Positions 54,253-62,523 of a stretch of DNA of 64,000 nt are shown here, in pieces. The notes under the pieces were generated by a model that saw nothing but the letters and a program-made list of their open reading frames with translations, was not told the DNA's origin and searched no databases. Both the position numbers and the translations under genes were made by a program. The DNA comes from Lysobacter sp. MMG2 (GTDB lineage: Bacteria; Pseudomonadota; Gammaproteobacteria; Xanthomonadales; Xanthomonadaceae), in assembly GCF_016735495.2 (NCBI RefSeq), contig NZ_JAERQY020000004.1, positions 1 to 64,000 of the forward strand. Reading direction: 5' to 3'. Each line of letters begins with the position of its first letter. Positions within the stretch are counted from its first letter, which is position 1.

Positions 54253-55500
54253 ATGTCCACCGATTTTCCCCCGCACCGTCCCGATGCACGCGCGCGCCAG
54301 CAGGAAGCCGCAACCCTGCCCGCGCCCGATGCCGACGCGCTCGCCCACAGCGCGCGCCTGTCCGAACTGATCCGCGCGCAGATCGCCGAACACGGCGGCG
54401 CGATCCCGTTCTCGCGCTTCATGGAGCTGGCGTTGTACGCGCCGGGCCTGGGCTATTACAGCGCGGGGGCGAGCAAGTTCGGCGAGAGTGGCGATTTCGT
54501 CACCGCGCCGGAAATCGGCCCGATCTTCGCCGCCTGCGTGGCGCAGAGCGTGGCGCCGGTGTTCCAGCAACTCGCAGCGGGCGCGGAGCCTTCATCGAGC
54601 CGTTTCCTGGAGCTGGGGGGTGGCACCGGGGCCTTCGCCGAAGTCGCGCTGAAGCGGTTGATGGAGCTGGATGCGCTGCCGGATCGCTACTGCATCCTGG
54701 AGCCCAGCGCGCAGCTACGTCATCGCCAGCGCGAGCGCTTGCAGGAACGCCTGGTGCCGCCGTTGCTCGAGCTGGTCGAATGGCTCGACGGACCGTTCAA
54801 CGACGACTGGGATGGCGTGCTGTTCGCCAACGAGGTGATCGACGCACTGCCGACGCCGCGCTTCGCCATGGAGGTCGGCGAGGTGTACGAAGAGCACGTC
54901 GCCATCGAAGGCGGCCAGTTCGTGCGCGTGCTGCGTCCGGCCGATGCGTTCCTGGCGAACGCGGTGCGCCACGTGGAGCGCCAGCTCGGCCGCGAGTTCG
55001 AGCACGGCTACCGCTCCGAAGCGTTGCCGCAACTGCCCTACTGGGTGCAGGCCGTGTCGGGCGGCATGCGCAACGGCGCCATGCTCTTCGTCGACTACGG
55101 TTACCCGCGCGGCGAGTTCTACCAGCCCGACCGCAACGACGGCACGCTGCGCGCGTTTTACCGCCACCGCATGCATGGCGAGCCGCTGCTGTGGCCGGGC
55201 CTGCAGGATCTGACCGCTTCGGTGGACTTCACCGCGCTGGCCGAAGCCGGCGTGTCGGCGGGCTTCGATTTCGCCGGGTACTGCTCGCAGGCCAGCTTCC
55301 TGCTCGGCAACGGTCTGGCGGGCGTGCTGGAACGCATCGAACGCATCGAGGACGAAGGCGAACGCCTCAAGCGCACGCAGGAAGTGAAGCGCCTGACGCT
55401 GCCCAGCGAGATGGGCGAGCGCTTCCAGGTGATGGGCTTCGAGAAGGGCGTGGAGTTCGGCGCCGCCTTCCTGGCCGGCGACCTGAGCTTCCGCCTGTGA
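54253..55500 (+). CDS. SAM-dependent methyltransferase of the MidA/NDUFAF7 family
   Basis: A 415-residue protein with the family's signature: PFSRFMELALYAPGLGYYS, GDFVTAPEIGPIFA, and the SAM-binding FLELGGGTGAFAEVAL. The mitochondrial relative NDUFAF7 methylates an Arg of complex I; bacterial targets are not established. ATG at 54253 gives a disordered 40-residue N-terminus. Its stop overlaps the VanZ-like start (GTGA). Confidence 0.88.
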   Translation: MSTDFPPHRPDARARQQEAATLPAPDADALAHSARLSELIRAQIAEHGGAIPFSRFMELALYAPGLGYYSAGASKFGESGDFVTAPEIGPIFAACVAQSVAPVFQQLAAGAEPSSSRFLELGGGTGAFAEVALKRLMELDALPDRYCILEPSAQLRHRQRERLQERLVPPLLELVEWLDGPFNDDWDGVLFANEVIDALPTPRFAMEVGEVYEEHVAIEGGQFVRVLRPADAFLANAVRHVERQLGREFEHGYRSEALPQLPYWVQAVSGGMRNGAMLFVDYGYPRGEFYQPDRNDGTLRAFYRHRMHGEPLLWPGLQDLTASVDFTALAEAGVSAGFDFAGYCSQASFLLGNGLAGVLERIERIEDEGERLKRTQEVKRLTLPSEMGERFQVMGFEKGVEFGAAFLAGDLSFRL

Positions 55501-55913
55501 GCGCCGCCGTGAGGCGCGGTGTGCTGCGCGACTTCCGCTGGCCGGTCCTGTGGGTTGCGATCTGGCTGGCGATGATCGCCGTGGTCGTGGCGACCTCGCT
55601 GCTGTCCGCCGACGACCTGCCGCCGTCGCCCTTCGACGGCTTCGACAAGGTCGAGCACTTCACGGCCTACCTGGTGCTCAGCGTCTACGCGGGGATGCTG
55701 TTCGCGCAGCGGCGGGCGCAGTCGGTCGCGGCGGTGGCGCTGATCGCGCTGGGCGTCGGGCTGGAGTTCGCGCAAGGGGCGCTGACCGTGTCGCGGATGG
55801 CGGATTCGGCCGACGCGCTGGCCAATTCGCTGGGCGTGCTGGCGGGCCTGATGCTGGCCCCGACGCCGGTGTCGCAGCTGCTGCTCTGGGTGGAAAATCG
55901 CGTGGGTCGTTGA
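55497..55913 (+). CDS. VanZ-like membrane protein
   Basis: A 138-residue membrane protein with four helices (about 15-33, 57-72, 77-97, 105-128) and the DKVEHFTAYLVLSVYA and GVGLEFAQGALTVSRMADSAD motifs of the VanZ-like family (PF04892). The name comes from a teicoplanin-resistance gene, but most members have no known link to it. GTG start overlaps the methyltransferase stop, so translation is coupled. Confidence 0.8.
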   Translation: MSAAVRRGVLRDFRWPVLWVAIWLAMIAVVVATSLLSADDLPPSPFDGFDKVEHFTAYLVLSVYAGMLFAQRRAQSVAAVALIALGVGLEFAQGALTVSRMADSADALANSLGVLAGLMLAPTPVSQLLLWVENRVGR

Positions 55914-55941
55914 GACGCACGGGGTGTGACGGGCGTCATTC

Positions 55942-55956
55942 GGCGAAAAATTCGCC
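55942..55956. promoter_or_regulatory. Palindrome between VanZ-like and TonB receptor genes
   Basis: GGCGAA-AAA-TTCGCC, a 15-base dyad, 28 bases after the VanZ-like stop and about 34 bases before the putative -35 of the receptor. It may be an operator or a weak hairpin; sequence alone does not decide. Confidence 0.35.
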
Positions 55957-55989
55957 ATAAAAGCAGATAACGCAAGGCGACGGTAGGTA

Positions 55990-56018
55990 TTGCACAAAGG
56001 TTAAAGGTTGGTTAAAGC
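55990..56018 (+). promoter_or_regulatory. Putative promoter of the TonB-dependent receptor gene
   Basis: TTGCAC (55990-55995), a 17-base spacer and TAAAGC (56013-56018). The spacer and -10 hold a direct repeat GGTTAAAGGTTGGTTAAAG (55999-56017). The leader would be about 50 bases. Confidence 0.4.
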
Positions 56019-56075
56019 TCGGGGCTGGGCTCGACAGGGGGAGTCCGCCCACCCTGAGTAAGGAAACCAATCGCC

Positions 56076-58688
56076 ATGCCCGTCGTTAACCGAAATCGCC
56101 TGACCGTGGCCGTTGCCGCGGCTCTGCTGTCCACCGCCCTGCCGGTTTTCGCGCAGGACGCCCAGGCCCCGGCCGCGCCGCAACCCGCGCGCCAGGACGC
56201 CGTCGAACTCGACAAGCTGGTCGTCACCGGCACCCGCGTGCAGGGGCGCTCGCCGACCGAATCGCTCTCGCCCGTGGACGTGTTCCGCCCGGCCGATCTG
56301 GAGAAGCAGGCCTCGGCCGACTTCACCGACCAGCTGGCCAACATCGCGCCATCGTTCAACACCCAGCGCTTCCCGATCGCCGACGGCACCGCCTTCGTGC
56401 GCCCGGCGAACCTGCGCAACCTGCCGCCCGACCAGACGCTGGTGCTGATCAACGGCAAGCGCCGCCATCGCTCGGCGCTGGTGAACCTGCAGGTGGAGCC
56501 GTTCGGCACGGTCAACCAGGGTTCGCAGGCGGTCGACTACAGCCTGATCCCGTCCGCCGCCATCCAGCGCGTGGAAGTGCTGCGCGATGGTTCCTCCGCG
56601 CAGTACGGTTCCGACGCCATCGCCGGCGTGATCAACGTGCTGCTCAACGACTACGACGACGGCGTGCGCATCGAAGGCCAGTACGGCTCGACCTACCACG
56701 GCGACGGCGACAAGTGGCGCTCCTCGTTCAACGCCGGTGCCGCGCTGGGCGACGGCGGCTTCATCAACATGACCGTGGAGTACTTCGACTCCGACCACAC
56801 CTCGCGCGGCATCGCGCGTGCGGACGCGGCGGACGTCGGCGCCTTCGTGGGGCCGGGGCTGGTGCCGTTCGAAGGCCTGGGCCAGCGCTGGGGCGATCCC
56901 GACGGCGAAGGCCTGCGCACGTTCTTCAACGCCGAGTACCCGATCAACGAGAACGTCAGCCTGTACGGTTTCGGCAGCTACGCCGACACCGAATACGTCT
57001 CCAGCTTCTTCTACCGCACGCCGGTGGGCGTGCCGGGGGTGGCGCCGCGCGGCACGCTGATGGTGGATGCCGACGGCAACGGCGTGGCCGATCCGGTCGA
57101 GCAGGCGCTGGTCAACGACATCCGCGCGCGTGGCCTCAATCCCGCCGACTACCTGACGGCCGATGCGTCGAGCCCGTCGGGCTTCATCGCACTCAACCCG
57201 ATCTACCCGCAGTTCCCGGGCGGCTACACCCCGACCTTCGGCGCGGACCTGCAGGACTACGAAGGCGTGTTCGGCGTGAAGGGCGAAACCGCCAACGCAC
57301 TGCGCTGGGACGTCAGCCTGCGCCAGGGCGAGAACGAGATGGTCTACACCATGACCGACTCGATCAACCCGAGCCTGGGTCGCCTGAGCCCGACCAGCTT
57401 CCGTCCGGGCAACCTGACCCAGCTGGAACGCGGCGCCAACGCCGACTTCGCCTGGCCGTGGCAGAACGACGTGTTCGCTTCGCCGGTCAACGTCGCATTC
57501 GGTGCGGAATGGCGCGAGGAAACCTACAAGATCCGCGCGGGCGATACGGCCTCGTGGGCCAACGGCCCGACCGGCGCGCTGTTCGGCGTGGGCTCGGACG
57601 GCTTCCAGGGCGACTCGCCGGAAGCGGCGGGCGACTTCAGCCAGTACAGCCGCGCGGCGTACATCGATCTGGAATCCGACGTCGTCGAGAACTGGACCGT
57701 CGGCCTGGCCGGTCGCTACGAGGACACGTCCAACTTCGACAGCACCTTCGACTGGAAGGTCTCCACGCGCTTCGCCTTCACCGATGCGTTCGCCGTGCGC
57801 GCCACCGTCAACACTGGCTTCCGCACGCCCACGCCGGGCCAGCTCAACACGCTGGACGTGACCACCACCGCCGATTCCGACGGCAACCTGGTGCCGCTGG
57901 GCACCTTCCCCGTCGCCAGCGACGCGGCGATCGCGCTCGGTGCTCAGCCGGTGAACGCGGAAGAGTCGACCGCGTATTCGGCCGGCTTCGTGTACGCGCC
58001 CAACGACGTGTTCACCTTCACGATCGACTACTACAACATCGAGGTCGAGGATCGCATCGCCCTGCAGACCATCAACGTGGCCCCGGGTTCGCCGCAGCAG
58101 CAGGCGCTGATCAATGCCGGCGTGCCGGGCGCGGAGTTGTTGCGCCAGGTGTCGTACTTTGTCAACGGCTTCGACAGTACCGTGCAGGGCGTGGACCTGG
58201 TGGCCGTGTACCGCGCCGACTTCGGTGCGTGGGGTACGGGCGTGTTCGACTGGCGCCACAGCTACAACAAGCAGGAGATCGACCGCGTTGCAGTGATCTC
58301 CGGCACCACCACGCCGGTCATCGACGCCGAGCGTGTGGCCGACCTGGAGAACCAGCTGCCGAACAACCGCAGCGTGCTCACCGCCGACTGGCGCTCGCCG
58401 TGGAACGTCAACTTCACCGCGCGCGCCAACTACTACGACAGCTGGGAAGACTTCACCTTCGGCGAGCAGGGCGAGTTCAGCTCGGAATGGCTGTTCGACA
58501 TCGCAGTGACGTTCAACCTGCTGGAAGACAAGCTGCGCCTCACCGTTGGCGGCAACAACATTTTCGACAACTACCCCGACCGCGAGACCAACAGCACGCT
58601 CAACTTCCTGGGCGCGAAGTACCCGCTGTCCTCGCCGTTCGGCTTCAACGGCGGCGAGTGGTACGTCAAGGCGACGTACGAGTTCTGA
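56076..58688 (+). CDS. TonB-dependent outer membrane receptor
   Basis: An 870-residue receptor. Signal peptide (1-26, ending PVFAQ), a Pro/Ala-rich linker, then DKLVVTGTRVQGRSPTE leading into the plug domain (about 60-190, with QRVEVLRDGSSAQYGSDAIAG in its typical form), and a 22-strand barrel ending in VKATYEF. TonB energises uptake of a ligand from outside. The long plug and the closeness to receptors with unknown ligands in xanthomonads do not tell the substrate, and no transport or degradation genes lie beside it. ATG at 56076 has GGAAACC as a weak ribosome-binding site. Confidence 0.92.
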   Translation: MPVVNRNRLTVAVAAALLSTALPVFAQDAQAPAAPQPARQDAVELDKLVVTGTRVQGRSPTESLSPVDVFRPADLEKQASADFTDQLANIAPSFNTQRFPIADGTAFVRPANLRNLPPDQTLVLINGKRRHRSALVNLQVEPFGTVNQGSQAVDYSLIPSAAIQRVEVLRDGSSAQYGSDAIAGVINVLLNDYDDGVRIEGQYGSTYHGDGDKWRSSFNAGAALGDGGFINMTVEYFDSDHTSRGIARADAADVGAFVGPGLVPFEGLGQRWGDPDGEGLRTFFNAEYPINENVSLYGFGSYADTEYVSSFFYRTPVGVPGVAPRGTLMVDADGNGVADPVEQALVNDIRARGLNPADYLTADASSPSGFIALNPIYPQFPGGYTPTFGADLQDYEGVFGVKGETANALRWDVSLRQGENEMVYTMTDSINPSLGRLSPTSFRPGNLTQLERGANADFAWPWQNDVFASPVNVAFGAEWREETYKIRAGDTASWANGPTGALFGVGSDGFQGDSPEAAGDFSQYSRAAYIDLESDVVENWTVGLAGRYEDTSNFDSTFDWKVSTRFAFTDAFAVRATVNTGFRTPTPGQLNTLDVTTTADSDGNLVPLGTFPVASDAAIALGAQPVNAEESTAYSAGFVYAPNDVFTFTIDYYNIEVEDRIALQTINVAPGSPQQQALINAGVPGAELLRQVSYFVNGFDSTVQGVDLVAVYRADFGAWGTGVFDWRHSYNKQEIDRVAVISGTTTPVIDAERVADLENQLPNNRSVLTADWRSPWNVNFTARANYYDSWEDFTFGEQGEFSSEWLFDIAVTFNLLEDKLRLTVGGNNIFDNYPDRETNSTLNFLGAKYPLSSPFGFNGGEWYVKATYEF

Positions 58689-58703
58689 TTCGGGGTGTGG
58701 AAG

Positions 58704-58738
58704 GAGGCCGGGCGGCGCATGCCGTCCGGCCTCTTGTT
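58704..58738 (+). terminator. Terminator of the TonB receptor gene
   Basis: A GAGGCCGG / CCGGCCTC stem (58704-58711 with 58726-58733) with further inner pairing, then TTGTTC. It lies 15 bases past the stop. The T tract is short. Confidence 0.65.
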
Positions 58739-58774
58739 CAAGGCTGGGCGTGCGGCCTGCGATGGCGTTCACGG

Positions 58775-58803
58775 TTGGAAGCTGAGGCCACATTCGGTAC
58801 GAC
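58775..58803 (+). promoter_or_regulatory. Weak promoter-like pair in the gap
   Basis: TTGGAA (58775-58780), 17 bases, TACGAC (58798-58803). It would start an RNA near 58810 that ends at the strong terminator at 58958-58999. Low confidence, as such pairs occur by chance. Confidence 0.25.
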
Positions 58804-58809
58804 GGACGG

Positions 58810-58999
58810 TACGGGATCCTGTGACCGTCGCATCGGTCCGCCACAAAGGCTTCACGTATGGTGGCGCCGCCTTGCCGCATCGCGCGGGCAGCGAAAGATC
58901 CGTCGGTTCCAGTGCCAGGGGGCGCGGAATGCGACGTCGGACCCCACAGGGGGGAGAAACGCCGGGCGACGGGGAGGTCGTCCGGCGTTGCTTTTTTTT
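58810..58999 (+). ncRNA. Possible small RNA ending at a strong terminator
   Basis: A strong terminator stands in a gene-free gap, about 220 bases behind the receptor's own terminator and with no gene before it. That suggests a transcript of roughly 190 bases. No coding frame here resembles a protein, and a CCCCACAGGGGGG hairpin with a GGAG loop-like segment precedes the terminator. The RNA start is guessed from a weak promoter-like pair. No known RNA family was recognised. Confidence 0.3.
58958..58999 (+). terminator. Strong Rho-independent terminator without an upstream gene
   Basis: A 13-bp stem with one G-T pair (58958-58970 with 58977-58989, loop GGGGAG), then GC and a run of eight T (58992-58999). 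Confidence 0.85.
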
Positions 59000-59099
59000 G
59001 TTTTGACGCTGCTGCGAACGCGCGGTTGTCGCGCGCTGCTCCGGGTGGCCCTTTGCGACGCTGTGCGGTCTCGCGCGGCCTCGTGCCGCATCTGTTGCC

Positions 59100-59268
59100 G
59101 TCATCCCGGCGAAGGCCGGGACCCAGGCCCGCAGGGCGTGGGCACTCCCCGTGCGGCGACCCACTTCACCGTCATCCCGGCGAAGGCCGGGATCCAGGCC
59201 CACAGTACGTGGGCACTCCGATAGCGGCAAGCCTTGTCACCGTCATTCCAGCGAAAGCTGGAATCCAT
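59100..59268. repeat. Cluster of three palindromic repeat units
   Basis: Two GTCATCCCGGCGAAGGCCGG units (59100-59148 and 59171-59219), each with a GGGCACTCC tail, and one GTCATTCCAGCGAAAGCTGG unit (59242-59268). All point the same way, at steps of about 71 bases. Confidence 0.9.
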
Positions 59269-59500
59269 TTTGATTTGGCTTTCTCAGGCTTCTCAAAGAA
59301 GGAGCAATAGCAAAGCTTCCGATCGGCTGCGCCGCTCGGGTCACTTTTCTTTGCTTGCCCAAAGAAAAGTAACCAAAAGAAAGGGCCTTCCTTGACACCC
59401 CAATCCCACGACCGGACGGAGCAAGGGCGCGTTCGCGATTCGCCATCCATGGCTCAGCGCTCACCGCCGCACATCCATGTGCGGCGCCCTTCGGGGCTAG
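59269..59500. repeat. Interspersed element with an ACTTTTCTTTG hairpin
   Basis: A stretch with an 11-bp hairpin (59343-59353 with 59360-59370) followed by AACCAAAAGAAAGGGCC. From memory, this conserved segment is dispersed between genes in xanthomonads and some other proteobacteria, often beside the GTCATTCCAGC units, as here. It has no gene and unknown function. Boundaries are approximate. Confidence 0.55.
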
Positions 59501-59520
59501 TGACCTGAAAGGCTGTTCGA

Positions 59521-59604
59521 CAGCAACAGCAACAGCAACAGCAACAGAAGTAGCAATAGCAGTAGCAGTAGGAACAGAAGCAGCAAGAGCAAGAGCAAGA
59601 GCAA
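59521..59604. repeat. Hexanucleotide repeat, 14 variant units
   Basis: Fourteen six-base units in a row: CAGCAA four times, then drifted units (CAGAAG, TAGCAA, TAGCAG twice, TAGGAA, CAGAAG, CAGCAA), then GAGCAA three times. No protein is encoded across it in a plausible frame. The pattern suggests slippage followed by mutation. Confidence 0.9.
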
Positions 59605-59611
59605 ATCCACC

Positions 59612-59863
59612 GTCATCCCGGCGAAGGCCGGGATCCAGGCCCGCAGCCTGCGGGCACTCCTCTGCGGTAAACCACTTCACCGTCATTCCAGCGAAAGCTG
59701 GAATCCATTTGCTGTTGCTCTTACGCGCAACAAGGTAGAAGCGAAGAGCAAAATGGATTCCAGCTTTCGCTGGAATGACGCGACGTGACGCGACGTGACG
59801 TGCGGCGACGTGACGTGACTGGACGGCCGCCACAGCCAGGATCCCGGCCTTCGCCGGGATGAC
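59612..59863. repeat. Second cluster of palindromic repeat units, two inverted pairs
   Basis: A GTCATCCCGG unit (59612-59660) and a GTCATTCCAGC unit (59682-59709) face inverted copies at 59754-59780 and 59839-59863. The inner pair is a 27-base perfect inverted repeat (extending into ATCCATTT) with a spacer of about 45 bases. Between 59777 and 59820 lies a GACGTGACGC-like degenerate tandem stretch. Confidence 0.9.
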
Positions 59864-59905
59864 GCCACCATGCGTGCATTCGCACGACCGACCGCAACGA
59901 CCCGC

Positions 59906-61132
59906 CTACAGCTTCTTCCCCGTAGCCTCCGCGATCGCCCGGATGCGCGCCTTGCGTATCGCTTCGCCCACGTCCGGCCCGCTCAAGCCGTGCGCAACGT
60001 CGTCCGCGCGCACCGTCATCGCCGCGGAAAAAGCTGCTTTCAGTGCTTCGCCCTGCGGATAAGGTTGGTCCTGCAGCCCTGCGCGGCCGCGCTTGTCCGC
60101 CTCGCACACCAGCGCCAGCTGGGCGATGCGCGCCGGCTTGCGAAAGCCATCGCAGCGTGCGATCAGCTCGTACACGGTGTGCGCACGCAGCTCATCGAAG
60201 CGATGCACGTTGAGGTGTTCGCGGCACGCGGCCTCGGCGAGTTGCCGATGCTCGGTGGGCACCTTGAGGCGGTCGCACAGTGCGCGCAGCGGCGCGAGGC
60301 CGGCCTGCTCGTGGCCCAGGTGCTTGGGCAGGACGTGCGCCGGCGTGAGCGCCTTGCCCAGGTCGTGGGTGAGCGCGGCGAAGCCGATCAGGTCGTCGCC
60401 CGGCGCCAGGCGCGCGGCCATGTCGCAGACCAGTTCGATGTGCACGCCGGTGTCGACTTCGGGATGGAACTCCGCGCGCTGCGGCACGCCGTAAAGCGCA
60501 TCCACTTCCGGCAGCACGACGGCGAGCGCACCAGCCTCATGCAGCGTGCGCACGAACGCGGACGGCGTGGCGCAGGCGAGGGCACGGCGGGTTTCCTGCC
60601 AGACGCGTTCGGGCGTGAGCTCGGACAGCTCCCCCGAGCGCACCATCTCGCGCATCAGCGCCATCGTCTCCGGTGCCACGGTGAAGCCCAGCGACGCGAA
60701 GCGCGCCATGAAGCGCGCCGCGCGCAGCACGCGCAGCGGATCTTCCGCGAACGCCGGGCCGACGTGGCGCAGCACGCGCGCCTGCAGGTCGCGCGCGCCG
60801 CCATAGGGATCGACGAGCGCGCCGTCTTCGTCCTGCGCGATCGCGTTGATGGTGAAGTCGCGCCGCTGCAGGTCCTCCTCCAGCGTGACCGAAGGGTCCG
60901 CATCGACCACGAAGCCGCGATAGCCGCGCCCGCTCTTGCGCTCCGTGCGCGCCAGTGCGTGTTCCTCGCCCGTGTCGGGATCGAGGAAGACGGGAAAGTC
61001 GCGACCCACCGCGCGGAAGCCGGCGGCTTCCATCGAATCCTGCGTCTCACCCACGACGACCCAGTCGCGGTCACCGGCGGGCAGGCCCAGCAGCCGGTCG
61101 CGGACCGCGCCGCCGACGAGGTATCGCTTCAT
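59906..61132 (-). CDS. cca: Multifunctional CCA tRNA nucleotidyltransferase
   Basis: A 408-residue enzyme that adds or repairs the 3' CCA of tRNAs. The nucleotidyltransferase head has [10 protein letters not shown] and the metal Asp21 and Asp23 (GDRDWVVVG), followed by [10 protein letters not shown]. The C-terminal part has an HD phosphohydrolase domain ([11 protein letters not shown]), as in the E. coli-type enzyme. The ATG at 61132 begins the family N-terminus [10 protein letters not shown]. It follows the PH-domain gene by five bases. Confidence 0.96.
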   Translation of the reverse strand: MKRYLVGGAVRDRLLGLPAGDRDWVVVGETQDSMEAAGFRAVGRDFPVFLDPDTGEEHALARTERKSGRGYRGFVVDADPSVTLEEDLQRRDFTINAIAQDEDGALVDPYGGARDLQARVLRHVGPAFAEDPLRVLRAARFMARFASLGFTVAPETMALMREMVRSGELSELTPERVWQETRRALACATPSAFVRTLHEAGALAVVLPEVDALYGVPQRAEFHPEVDTGVHIELVCDMAARLAPGDDLIGFAALTHDLGKALTPAHVLPKHLGHEQAGLAPLRALCDRLKVPTEHRQLAEAACREHLNVHRFDELRAHTVYELIARCDGFRKPARIAQLALVCEADKRGRAGLQDQPYPQGEALKAAFSAAMTVRADDVAHGLSGPDVGEAIRKARIRAIAEATGKKL

Positions 61133-61137
61133 CGCAC

Positions 61138-61515
61138 TCAACGCGGCATGTACTGCGCGAGCAGCGCCAGGATCTCGCGAACGCTGCGATCGCGGCCCAG
61201 GTCGCGCGTGACCGGCGACGGCTGCCCGGACACCCACACACGCAGTTCCGAATCCATGTCGAAATGGCCCGCCGTTTCCACCGAGAACATCACGATGCTG
61301 CGGTAGGGAATGCTCAGGTACTGCACCTTGCTGCCGGTGACGCCCTGCTTGTCGACGAGGATCAGGCGGCGGTCGGTGAACACGATCAGGTCGCGCACGA
61401 AGCCGAACGCGCGCTGCAGGGTTTCGCCCGGCGCGAGCATCGGCGCGAAATCCTCGGTGAGCTTGTCCACGGATTTTTCGCCCGCGTGGCCGAGCAGGGT
61501 GTCGATGAGGCCCAT
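61138..61515 (-). CDS. Bacterial PH-domain protein
   Basis: A 125-residue cytosolic protein. After a helical N-terminus ([19 protein letters not shown]) residues about 28-105 look like a bacterial pleckstrin-homology domain ([26 protein letters not shown] is split here at its centre by the FxDRRL motif, typical of the family). Function unknown. It precedes cca in one probable operon. Confidence 0.75.
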   Translation of the reverse strand: MGLIDTLLGHAGEKSVDKLTEDFAPMLAPGETLQRAFGFVRDLIVFTDRRLILVDKQGVTGSKVQYLSIPYRSIVMFSVETAGHFDMDSELRVWVSGQPSPVTRDLGRDRSVREILALLAQYMPR

Positions 61516-61596
61516 GGCGCATGTCTCCAGTTCGAGGCAGGCGACGATCCTAACGCACCGGTGCGGCGCTTCCCGTATGCGCCGCGGGGATTCGTC

Positions 61597-62496
61597 TCAG
61601 CAGCCGGCGAGGATCTCGGCGAGCTTGGGCTCCACCGCGGTCGGCGTCACGCCGAGCCGGCGCAGGCCGTCTTCCAGGCTCACCGAATCCAGTTGCAGCG
61701 AACGCCAGTTGTCGCGGCTGATCGGCTTGCCCGGAAGCCATTCGCCGATCTCCGCCTGCAGCTTGCCCAGCGCGGGCGGCAGGCCGATGACGATGCGGTG
61801 CCGGCCGCGCCCGCGCGCGGCGAGCTTCACGATCTGCTTCAAGGTCAGCACGTCGGGGCCGACCAGGTCGTAGCTCTGGCCGATGCTGCGCGGCTCGTCC
61901 AAAGCCTTGGCGAAGGCGTCCACGACATCGCCCACCCACACCGGTTGGAAGCGTGCACCGGCCCCGCCGATCGGCAATGCCGGCGCGAACTTCAGCAGGC
62001 CGTCGAAGCGGCAGAACAGGCCATCGCCCGGCCCGGCGATCACCGACGGGCGGAACAACGTCCAGTCCAGACCGGACGCGCGGACATGCTGCTCGGCGCG
62101 CCCGCGCGATTGCAGGTAATGGCTGTCGCCGCGGCCGGCGTTGAGTGCGCTCATCTGCAGCAGGCGACGCACGCCCATGCGCGTCATCGCCTCGATCAGC
62201 GCGTCGGTGATGCCGACGAAGACGTGCTCGAAACCTCGGCCGTTGTCGCCCTTCTCGTTGAGGATGCCGACGAGGTTGATCGCGGCATCGGCATCGTCGA
62301 GCACCGCGGCGAGGAAGTCGGCGTCGCTCACGTCGCCTTCGATCAGGCTGGCGCCTTGCGGTTTCATTGCGCGTTTGCGGGCGTCCACGCCGCGGCTGAG
62401 CACCGTGATCCGGTCGCCGCCGGACAACAGGCGCGCGACCAGATGCCGGCCGACGAAGCCGGTGCCGCCAAGGATCACCACATGCCGTTGCGTCAT
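61597..62496 (-). CDS. NAD(P)-binding SDR, complex I NDUFA9-like
   Basis: A 299-residue extended SDR: Rossmann motif VVILGGTGFVG (6-16), SALNAGRGDSHYLQSRGRAE with the Tyr-x3-Lys-like site replaced by YLQSR, and WTLFRPSVIAGPG. The active-site Lys is Arg, so redox catalysis is doubtful; the NDUFA9-like group is thought to bind NADPH structurally or act in ubiquinone/lipid functions. It lies between slt and cca, an order also seen in related genomes by my recollection. Confidence 0.8.
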   Translation of the reverse strand: MTQRHVVILGGTGFVGRHLVARLLSGGDRITVLSRGVDARKRAMKPQGASLIEGDVSDADFLAAVLDDADAAINLVGILNEKGDNGRGFEHVFVGITDALIEAMTRMGVRRLLQMSALNAGRGDSHYLQSRGRAEQHVRASGLDWTLFRPSVIAGPGDGLFCRFDGLLKFAPALPIGGAGARFQPVWVGDVVDAFAKALDEPRSIGQSYDLVGPDVLTLKQIVKLAARGRGRHRIVIGLPPALGKLQAEIGEWLPGKPISRDNWRSLQLDSVSLEDGLRRLGVTPTAVEPKLAEILAGC

Positions 62497-62523
62497 GCGG
62501 CGCAGTGTAGGCGAGGCCTCACG

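Noticed and set aside
56001-58880. Minus-strand open frame of over 900 codons opposite the TonB receptor
   Set aside because: The receptor has signal peptide, plug and barrel motifs; the opposite frame has none.
59521-59604. Poly-Gln or Leu/Ala-rich protein encoded by the hexamer array
   Set aside because: No start, ribosome-binding site or surrounding domain supports translation.
59172-59833. Minus-strand frames reading WIPAFAGMT across the 59 kb repeats
   Set aside because: This peptide is the translated TTCCAGC/CCCGGC repeat itself; no ribosome-binding sites or families fit.
59100-59863. Possible CRISPR array
   Set aside because: Units are palindromic, occur in both directions and have irregular spacing, and no cas gene is near.
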